NCBI GenBank assembly: GCA_013339895.1
Contig: JABACO010000007.1
Span: 6,830,593 to 6,894,592, forward strand
Length of the DNA stretch: 64,000 bases
Reading direction: 5' to 3'
Source: Ephydatia muelleri
Taxonomy: Eukaryota > Porifera > Demospongiae > Spongillida > Spongillidae
The notes below the pieces were generated by a model that saw only the letters and a list, made by a program, of their open reading frames with translations, ran no database searches and was not told where the DNA came from. Shown in pieces: positions 55,921 through 64,000 of this stretch. The position numbers and the translations under genes are program-made. Within the stretch, counting starts at the first letter, position 1. Each line of letters begins with the position of its first letter.

Positions 55921-58900
55921 TCACAAATCCTCATCTCCATCGTCACTGCTGTTTATTGATACCGACGAGTTCATTAGGTTGTAATCCATAAAATTTGCTG
56001 TCTGAGTGATGTGGCCTGCATCAGCCTTTTGTACCATTTCACGGAGTTCACGTTTTAATGTCTTGTTCTTAATTTGCATTTTGGTAATGGTTTGCAACCG
56101 TCTTTCAGAAACATCGATTTGCTCCTTCAGCTGTTGTTCTGTTTGTTCCTTCTGCTGCCTTATGTCATGAAGCTGTTGTTCTGTTTGTTCCTTCTGCTGC
56201 CTTATGTCATGAAGCTGTTGTTCTGTTTGTTCCTTCTGCTGCCTTATGTCATGAAGCCATAGTTCTGTTTGTTCCTTCTGCTGCCTCATGTCATGAAGCT
56301 GTTGTTCTGTTTGTTCCTTCTGCTGCCCACGGAACATAGCCACTCTCACCTCACCCCACCCTCCCACACCAAAAGGCTCTTCACCTGTCTCTTCTATTTC
56401 ATCTTGTTCCACCCTCCAGGAAGACATCATATAATCAGAAATTTGCTGATCAGTCCTCGCAGCTCTCTCATCTGCATGTTGAACTTGTAGTCTCATTTGC
56501 TGTTGCATGGCATCTCTCTGTTGCTTAGTTTCCAGGTGTTCCTTCTCTGCTGTACTTGCTCTTTCTTCTGCTCTTCTAGCTCTCTCATCTGCATGTTGAA
56601 CTTGTACTCGTGTTTCCTGTTGCAGTGCATCTCTCTGCTGTTTCATTTGTAAGAGTTCTTGCTCAGCCCTTGTTGCTCTCTCTTCGGACAGTTCAACTTG
56701 CAATCTGATTTGCTGTTGTAGAGCATCGTAATGTTGCTTAGTTTCCAAGAGTTCTTGATTTGCTCTCTTGTCTGCTCCTTCAGCTTTCTCATCTGCCTGG
56801 TGAGCTTGTAGTTGGATTTGCTGAAGCAAAGCCTCGTAGTGTAGCTTTGTTTCCGAGAGCTCTTGCTTAACCCTTGTTGCTCTCTCGTCTGCTATTCTAG
56901 CTCGCTCATTTGCATGTTGAGCTTGATGTGTAATTTGCAACTGAAACATATCATTTTGTTGCATTGGTTTCAAGATTTCTTGCTCAGGTGTTCTATTTTC
57001 TTCTGCCTTATTAGCTCCTTCCTGTGTCTGCTGAGCTTGTGGTATGACTAAAGCTGTGTTCTGTAGCTTTGTGTTTGAAGGAGCTTGCTCATCTCGTGCT
57101 GCTCTCTTTTCTGCACTTTGAACCAGTGTTGGTGGAATGACCTTGATGCATAAAGTAACAGTTGTACAATGCATGTAAAGTGCATCAAACATTTCAATCT
57201 CAGGACAGCCAAAGCAGCAATAAGATTAAAAATGCTTCTATCATACTGTGTCTTAAATGTACGAGTCTGGGAATTGTAAGCAAACTAGCCAGAGTGTTGT
57301 ACAAATGTTTATTGACAGTCCATGCAGAGAAAAGCTTGTGTGATTTCATTACAAAACGTAAATGTAAGGTTTTATCTGTCTGTGCCACTGTTGATGACAT
57401 GTGCACCTCACCTTGTTTTGGTAAGTCTTCAACAACTGAATTGTTGCCTTGTGGCCTTGCTTTACAGCCAAGTCCAGGGATGTTCTCCCATCCTGAGAAT
57501 AAAGCATTACATACTTATTTGATACATGTACATGTATGAAGGTGGAGTAGGAGGTACTACATGTATAACAAGGAGCCACATGTAACCAGTGTAAGGGAGA
57601 TACAATGTATGGACATGTGTGACATCCTGTAAGCACTGAATACATGTCTACTTACTGTACCTGAGTGGCCTGATTGATATTTGCTCCAGCCTCCAATAGT
57701 GTCTTCACTACATCAAAATGTCCGTTCCTACTTGCTGCGATTAATGGACTCCAACCATCCTGCAATACAAATGTCATCATAACCAGAGGCTGGACTGTCA
57801 CATGAAAAATGGTTCCGGGTTGAACAATTTCACTGCCACAATGTATCCCTCCTCCCCACCCCACCCCAAACCCACTTATATATGTTGAACGGCGTAAATA
57901 GTGATTAATTCAGTGGAGGTTATGGTAGGTTAGGGACCTGGTTAGTTTACACACACATAACAAAGAAGTTGGAAGCATTATTCATTATCAACATGTAGCA
58001 AACCCATAGCCAAAAATTAAAAACTCTATCAATGCAACCCTGGTATACCCTGGTAGGAAGGTCAATCAATGGATGGAGCACTTGTGCAGAGAGCTAGACG
58101 AGTGTACTGAGGGAAGAGTAATGCAGCAAAGTAATGTGGTTGACAGTACAGTAACACACATCTACATCAAAAAGAGATGGAATTCACTGCAAGTGTCCAG
58201 AACAAAAGCTGAGCGGGCGTGGAATAAACAATGACGAGAATGAATGAAAAGCACTGTTGCATTCCTTCTCAGTGAAAGTTGTTGTGTGTCTCATGTTGCA
58301 TGGTATGTACAGAGCACCAGTCATAAGGGAGCTCCACATGCATGAGAGAAGTTGTCAACATCATGAATGTATAGAGAGGGCACTACAAGTACAAAAGCCC
58401 AGTCACAGTACAGAAATTGAGAATAGAATGAGTGGCCTCTCCTACATGCATATGACCAGTTCAATGGAATAGAATGCAAGTGCATGTGCAATGGACAGGT
58501 TCAGCAGAACAGATATTGCACTACATGTGTGTGTGTGTGGTGTGTGTACCATCATTAGACATGTTTAATGTTTGCCATGGGGTATGTGTGTATGTGTGCA
58601 AGTGTATTGTACATGAGTAAGTGCACACAAGATTCCATTGTAACAATGTAAGTACTGTACATATGCATTTGTGTATGTGCACAATGTTTTGAAAAAGAAT
58701 ACAGTGAACAGGTCCATTTACATAAGAATGCATTGTGTGCACAAGTGTGTACATTCATGTACATGTTAGCTTTGTGAAAACAGCGTGAGAAATAAGAACA
58801 CAAAGTCTCTGTAAGAGGTACGAAGGCCATGCAATAAGTGAAGATGAGAAGATTAGCAAGGGCTATGGTAAAAGGTAAAGCTTCCTGTAGAGAAAGGTGC

Positions 58901-59517
58901 ATGATGTGAGTGCACAGGAAAGGCTAATCCAAGTCATATTGCATACTATTCTTTAGCTCACATCACAGTGTGTGTGTGTGTGTGTGTGTGTGTGCTAGTG
59001 TACAATGCATGTACAATGGCCTCCCATTAAATAAAAAGTCCTATGGGACATGATGTACATGTATGTATAGAAGACCATTCCTATACATCACTACATGCGG
59101 CTATATGCACATGTACCGACCAATGCGCAGTTAAAGGAGGATCTATAGAGAACCACTCATATGGGAACTCCACATGCACGGAGAGTTGCCAAAGGAATAC
59201 AGTTTCATTTACACAATGTGTGTCCATGCATAAGAGTGTGGGAGTCTGATTTGAATGCAGCTCAGATTTCAAGCTACAAGGGATCACTTATGAAGTCACT
59301 GCCACTATTGAGGGACAGGATGCGAGGTTACATGCACTGGATGGCATACTGCTGACATGATTTAACTTTAGTGAATGGCTACATGACTCATGATGTTACA
59401 CGTCCCACAACTTACAACAGATCTTGCCATGTTGACATCAGCACCTGCCCCCAACAATGTCTGTACTACATCATGGTGACCATTCTCACTCGCCACATAC
59501 AAGGGAGTTGTGTTGTC
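55921..59517 (-). CDS. ankyrin-repeat, coiled-coil protein with lone kinase glycine loop
   Basis: Exons on the - strand: 59517-59416 (or -59419), 57759-57661, 57492-57412 and 57141-55921. All junctions are phase 0. The first three encode ankyrin units: DNTTPLYVASENGHHDVVQT; DGWSPLIAASRNGHFDVV; DGRTSLDLAVKQGHKATI. The 407-codon last exon is a long Gln/Glu/Arg coiled coil (repeats such as QQQIRLQVELSEERATRAEQ). It contains SSWRVEQDEIEETG followed by GVGGWGEVRVAMFRG, a kinase-type glycine loop. It then returns to coil in 14-residue QQKEQTEQQLHDIR repeats (42-bp unit, 56131-56326) and ends in an acidic DDGDEDL tail. No HRD or DFG segment follows. More 5' exons probably exist but were not identified. 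Ankyrin and coil parts suggest a scaffold role. The stop lies 87 bp from the E4 end. Confidence 0.72.
56131..56326 (-). repeat. 42-bp coding tandem repeat
   Basis: Four full copies and one 28-bp partial copy of a unit encoding QQKEQTEQQLHDIR are nearly identical at DNA level, so they expanded recently. One copy has LW in place of QQ. The repeats start directly after the glycine loop of the host exon. Confidence 0.95.
57765..59410. other. intron region between ankyrin exons
   Basis: TG-rich microsatellite runs occur near 58525-58545 and 58972-58994. Two loosely similar segments share GGAGCTCCACATGCATG at about 58330 and 59165. No further ankyrin exon was found. Confidence 0.6.
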
Positions 59518-59662
59518 CTGGTAGGGAGTGAAGGAACGGAACAAATGAAACATATTCTTGTCACACAACCACCTCCATGTACATGTATAGCATTATGCAG
59601 GCCTGTGAGAGAGATGGGACTGCACTCATGGACACAGATTATACCAGTATGGATAACTCCAA

Positions 59663-59710
59663 AGTAATTTTGTGTTGGATTTAGTGTGATTTAATTGATG
59701 GTAATGATGT
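59663..59710. repeat. dispersed repeat shared with 26262-26310
   Basis: AATTTTGTGTTGGATTTAGT followed by GTGATTTAATTGATGGTAAT matches 26262-26310 with few differences. The extents of the repeat beyond this core are unclear. Confidence 0.6.
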
Positions 59711-60189
59711 AATGAAGTCTCCTCATCGTGGCATCGTGTCTCCATCAAAAAGTAGATTTGTAGACATTGCTCTGCGATGTAATTTAATAGCCAGAAGGGC
59801 TTTCCTCATTGTAGGGTATTCCTGAGGGTGTGTGGACCCACCCATTTATGTAGGTGTGTGATGTTTGAAGTTTGTGTGTACATACATGTATATGTGTGTG
59901 CGTGTGTGTATGTGTGTGTATGTGTATGTGTGTATGTGTATGTATGTGTGTGTATGTGTGTGTGTGTGTATTTGCATGTACATGTATGTGTTAAGTCTAT
60001 GTACAATGTACTAGGGTAAAAAATTGAGAGTTGTGTGTGACAGGAATAACACAATGGACTGGGAAAAATAGCTACAGTACAATAGTTATCAAGTATATGG
60101 AGAAGACAGGGGAATCCCTTATGCAAAAACAGCCTCTCCATTGAATTATTTTTAGCTCCAGAATTAGAACTACAAGGATACATATACAT

Positions 60190-60865
60190 ATGATCAGGGT
60201 TAAACCCATGCTGGTATCACCTTTGTTTCTAGATTGGCATGGTCAGTTAGTGTCCATTGCCTTGCCTGTACTGTATCAATTGAATTTGCACATGCCATTG
60301 CTTGTAGCTGATTGCAGAGAGGCTCAGTACCAGGGCATTTGTTGCAACTTCCAAATATGCACTTCAAGCTTTGAGGATTGCAGTGCAATTTTGTTAGGCA
60401 GTTACTGTAGTGTTTCAGTTGAACACCAGAGAGGGAACTCAAGCTTGCTGCTCATCATCATTCACTTCACATTCTGTTGAATGGTACACACACAAACAGA
60501 GTGAGTGCCACTTGCTCCTGCAAGAATGCACTCTCTTGGTCATAGACTGGCAAATTTAGAAAATCCAACTTTTAAATCCGGGTGTTGATTCTTCCACTCA
60601 TTATAGGCTTCTTTTAGATTACATAGCAGTAATCATTATTGCATATGTTGCCGGTTGCCATCTGCTCCCAATACTGATATGAAGTCCTTTCTGCCTGGCA
60701 TGACATGGCTCTGCTCATCGGGAAGGTAAACGTTCTTGACTGCTTCACGAAAACAGTACTGTTCTGGGCACACAAAAGCTTCACGTTTCATTCCAATTTC
60801 ACTAAACACTCTTGAAGTGAAGCTGTTTTCATCGAGTACAGTGTGCAGATGAGAAAATGTGGAAG
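60190..60865 (-). pseudogene. relic of repetitive invertebrate gene family (function unknown)
   Basis: On the - strand, NVYLPDEQSHVMPGRKDFIS, LLCNLKEAYNEWKNQHPDLK then VGFSKFASL, ECILAGASGTHSVCVCTIQQ then NVK, LKHYSNCLTKLHCNPQSL and ARQWTLTDHANLETK follow one another in this order. I recognise this order (GKxxFVSV, NLKELY, GFSKFASLRPKxC, GTHSVCVC, WTTTD) from an abundant, transposon-like gene family of invertebrates whose biochemical role I cannot name. Stop codons (two in a row before LLCNL, one in place of Arg in FASLRP) and frame changes show that it is dead. Confidence 0.6.
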
Positions 60866-61159
60866 CAGGAAGTGCACCTGTCCTCTCTCCTCAAGCTACA
60901 GCAATTGGTGGATATATCACCGTGGCTTATGATGGAGAATGCTGGCTTGGTTGTGTTGTTGGGGCACATACGACTGAACATGTCATCACTGTCAAGTTCC
61001 TACATCCCTGCATCCTCCTTTGTGTACGCTGAGCAGGGGGATCACCTGGATATAGACCTCTCTGATGTTCTGACCTCTGTCAATGCAACCACTGCAACTG
61101 GTAGTACATATTCACTAAGCAGAAAGGAGATGCAGGAAGCCAGTGCTTGCAAGATTTGA
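60866..61159 (+). pseudogene. C-terminal domain of the same family, opposite strand
   Basis: On the + strand, AIGGYITVAYDGECWLGCVV and TVKFLHP are followed, after a frame change near 61000, by SSFVYAEQGDHLDIDLSDVL and ATTATGSTYSLSRKEM. In the family this small beta-rich domain normally ends the same polypeptide. Here it is inverted relative to the upstream part. It ends near 61159, followed by an AATAAA-like CAATAAACTG at about 61245. A second copy of the end is at 61938-62055. Confidence 0.5.
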
Positions 61160-61612
61160 CATGTAAATTGTACACAGGGTGATGTGAATGTAGTTTGGAG
61201 ATGATATTCATTAAAAACACTGTGGCTGGGTGTTACGATAAGTGACAATAAACTGATCAGACTATTTTAGGGGGACTTAAAATGGCTACCTGCCTTTAAA
61301 TAAAACTCCCAGGCCACCATACCATTTTCCCACTAAGTTAAAATATGTTGGCAAGTATTATACAAGAGCATGTATTGGACTAAACAAATATATTTGGGTA
61401 TGCTAATGCATTGTGAAATTGTCTACTTCATTGAGCAGAACAACTGTGAGAAAAGGTATGCAGATTGGAAACTAAGGGGCTACAATTGTTTATGGAATGA
61501 CCCTGCTGATATGTACACCTAGATAGTCCCCGACTGGAGGTTCATACTCAGGTCCATCACGAATAATGCTAGAGTTCGTGCTGTGCCTGGGAGTGGTTTT
61601 CGGTGGTGGGTG
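61047..61612. repeat. duplicated segment, copy A1
   Basis: It runs from the GGATATAGACCTCTCTGATG stretch to GGGAGTGGTTTTCGGTGGTG and is repeated in direct orientation at about 61935-62712. The copies differ by point changes and by an extra 250-300 bp in the second copy. Confidence 0.85.
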
Positions 61613-61930
61613 CTGGGGTGGGGTAAGGAGCTGGTCAGGGTTAAACCCATGCTGGTTGGGTACTGTAAACTCGCTGACCCTTAGCAGACCGAAGAAGTCC
61701 AGCGTGATGGCTGCTTTGAGCATCAAGCGATCGTGAGATGGTTTGTGATCCCTGTCAAGTTGTCAAAGCATCTGCCCTACTGTAGGATCTCGTTTGTAAT
61801 CGGTTGATGTTTTGGCTTGAGGTGGGCTGCTGGCATGGAACATTCGACACCTTGGTTGGTGCTTGCTGGACTCCTGTGACCGTTCGTATGGTGTAGGTAA
61901 GACACTGAGCATAAGAACTATAGGAGAACC
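61613..61930 (-). pseudogene. tyrosine recombinase fragment
   Basis: On the - strand, RLMLKAAITLDFFGLLRVSE then FTVPNQHGFNPDQLL match the box I region of tyrosine recombinases of DIRS/Ngaro or Crypton type; the Arg in LLRVSE is the expected catalytic position. Upstream pieces (LDRDHKPSHDRL) fit the same protein in a shifted frame. It is truncated by the duplicated segments on both sides. Confidence 0.68.
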
Positions 61931-61934
61931 ACCT

Positions 61935-62712
61935 GGATGTAGACCTCTCTGATGTTCTGACCTCTGTCAATGCTACCACTGCAACTGGTAGAACATATTT
62001 GCTAAGCAGAAAGGAGATGCAGGAAGCCAGTGCTGCTCTAAGTGCAAGATTTGTATAAATTGTGATGTGAATGTGGTTTGGAGATGATACATGTATTCAT
62101 TAAAAACTCTGTGGCTGGGTGTTATGATAAGACAAGTGACTTACAATAAACTGATCTGAAAATCCCAGGCCACCATACCATTTTCCCACTAAGTTAATAA
62201 AAAAATATGTAAAATGCTGTTGGCAACTATCTAAAATAAATTGGTGGCATGATTTTTTTTGCTACACACTGACCTTGTGATTAATTAATGCATATCCACG
62301 CCCTTTGTGACATACATACATGTAGCACATTTATCGAAAGGTATGTCCTCCATAAAAACTTCCATTTTGTGTCAAAATAACAAGCATGCCCTTCGTTAGG
62401 TGCAAACAGTAGTCATTCAAAACTAGCAAAGTCGGGAAAAAATTTAATAATACAAGAGCATGTACATGTATTGGACTAACCAAATACGGTATAATTGGGT
62501 ACGCTAATGTACATGTATTGTGAAATAGTCTACTTCATTGAGCAGTGAGAAAAGGTATGCAGATTGGAAACTAAGGGGCTACAATTGTTTTTGGAATGAC
62601 CCTGCTGATATGTACGCCTGGATAGTCCCCGGCTGGAGATTCATACTCAGGTCCGTCACGAATAGTGCCAGAGTTCATGCTGTGCCTGGGAGTGGTTTTC
62701 AGTGGTGGGTAC
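61935..62712. repeat. duplicated segment, copy A2
   Basis: Direct repeat of 61047-61612 with an additional AT-rich block near 62180-62440. It includes a second copy of the DLSDVLTSVNATTATGRTY coding end and again stops at CTGGGAGTGGTTTTC..GTGG. Confidence 0.85.
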
Positions 62713-63115
62713 TGCAGAAATCAGCAGAACCATGCCCCATTAAAGTATGCTCCGTAGCCCAGTGTCCCAGAAGCATCTGTAAATAAGTTAATGGCCTCTG
62801 CATCCTTCCAGTTGGGATCGAGGAAGATTGATACCCCATTCCATGAGGGCAAGAATCTGTTCCACCATAAGATATCCTCCCTTGCCTCCACGTTATAGTG
62901 AATGTGATGGTGTAGCTTGGAGACTGGTAGACAACTCTATCAGCCGACGGAGGAAGAGGCGATCAGATGGAAACACTTTGACCGCAAATGACAGCTTGCC
63001 AATTAGTGACAGAAGGTCCCTCTTCATAGTCCTGTGCTTTCTCAGCCAGGATTTGATCAAGAGGGTCATTTCTTGCAGCTTGTCTGGTGACCGTAGCTTA
63101 GCATTTCCACAGCTT
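62713..63115 (-). pseudogene. reverse transcriptase / RNase H fragment of a YR retroelement
   Basis: On the - strand, LQEMTLLIKSWLRKHRTMKR then DLLSLIGKLSFAVKV and LFLRRLIELS correspond to the end of the RT. They are followed, after a frame change, by WNGVSIFLDPNWKD and LFTDASGTLGYGAYF, the start of RNase H (TDAS near 62770-62785 holds the first catalytic Asp). This order followed by the tyrosine recombinase at lower coordinates is that of DIRS/Ngaro-type retroelements. Multiple frame changes show a relic. Confidence 0.72.
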
Positions 63116-63119
63116 AGCA

Positions 63120-64000
63120 GGTAGCATTCCCACCAACATTAATCAATGTTTGAAGATTTACTACATGTAAACAGTACCTATTTTGCCTAAATTTTTGTTG
63201 AACAGACTCATAACAAAAGTGTGCCAAATCCAAGGACATGGTGGCATAAAGCATGATGATTTGACTTGGAATGACCCTGTAGTACATATCTACATGTAGC
63301 CCTGGTTCTTCAATAATCAAAGCACCTGCTACATGCACTGGATGGCACACTGCTGACAGATTTACACCCAATCACCACACAGTAACATACAGTGTAAGTG
63401 TATACACCAGATCACACCCACAATCATGAACAAACACTCACACACACAGACACACACACATTTGAAGCTAACAGGGTCATTCCACATGAAAATGTACCAC
63501 CCTGAATACCTCACCCTCTCATATTGACATCCCACTCTCATAGATTATATGCATTACAATTGTGCATAACTATAGCTTAACATCGCGTGCCCAAATGTAC
63601 TGAAAGGGTACAACAAGGTGAATTCAATATGAGTCTTTCAACTGGTACACTGTATTACAGTCCAGTGGTTCATCTCTCCATACATCTGTCAGGCAAGCGC
63701 CTTAGGGATATTTGCAGCTACCCATATTAATTTTAAAAAAAAGGTGAGAAATGGAGGTTACTATTTTTCGCTACCTTGTACAGGCTCCCATTCTATGTGT
63801 GTAAATACTGTGCTATTCTGTGTTGGAATGTGGTTGTGGGAAGCTGCAAGTCTTTGAAATACATGTAGATCAAAAGTAGTGGGAAAAATGGCCAAAGGGT
63901 GGATAAATAATAATATTGTGCGTAGGTCATGTTGTGTGCATCATGTGTCAACTGGTGTGGAACACAACTCTTGTGAAGAAAGACCCGAAGAGGAAGAGTG
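63120..64000. other. terminal stretch, no supported feature
   Basis: AT-rich with a short (CA)n run near 63420-63460. ATGCACTGGATGGCA(C/T)ACTGCTGACA near 63333-63358 also occurs at 59333-59357, so a dispersed repeat is likely. No coding similarity was seen. Confidence 0.6.

Overview
The window is eukaryotic nuclear DNA, most likely from a sponge (Porifera). The genes have introns, with GT..AG splice sites, TG/CA-rich intergenic DNA and many nested transposons. The leading gene has the architecture of sponge multi-SRCR/sushi receptors. The organism call is an inference from gene content; no bacterial, CRISPR, rRNA or confident tRNA features were seen. LEFT THIRD (1-18.5 kb, + strand): the 3' part of one large receptor gene. 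Its 21 exons here (125-18130) encode 11 SRCR domains, three CCP/sushi domains, one transmembrane helix and a short cytoplasmic tail. All junction phases add up to one open frame of about 1,530 codons; the 5' end lies outside the window. Its introns carry simple repeats, two copies of a foldback repeat, and a piece of mitochondrial nad4 (a NUMT, about 14,924-15,047). 18.5-27.5 kb: no intact gene. On the - strand lies a decayed ankyrin/coiled-coil/TKL-like kinase pseudogene (20.5-23.0 kb), followed by palindromes, a small TIR element and diverged tandem repeats. 27.5-55.8 kb: a nearly continuous block of four large terminal-inverted-repeat elements, here called E1-E4, each 6.8-7.2 kb with TIRs of about 1-2 kb that begin GGTC(C/T)GTG. 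E1 and E2 have exact 6-bp target duplications (GATCAG, GTGGTC). E2 sits in the first bases of E3, and E3 abuts E4. E1-E3 carry a multi-exon rve-like DDE integrase with a shared frameshift. One intron of that integrase holds a smaller TA-flanked transposon, which in turn has caught pieces of a non-LTR retrotransposon with a restriction-like endonuclease domain. E4 lacks the integrase but carries another such retrotransposon piece. 55.9-59.6 kb (- strand): a coherent gene model of three ankyrin exons and a long coiled-coil exon. It contains a lone kinase glycine loop and ends 87 bp from the E4 terminus. It is related to the 20.5-23 kb pseudogene. 60-63.1 kb: relics of a repetitive invertebrate gene family of unknown function, in two opposed pieces, and of a tyrosine-recombinase retroelement (RT, RNase H, recombinase), broken by a duplicated segment. 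The final 0.9 kb shows nothing I can support.
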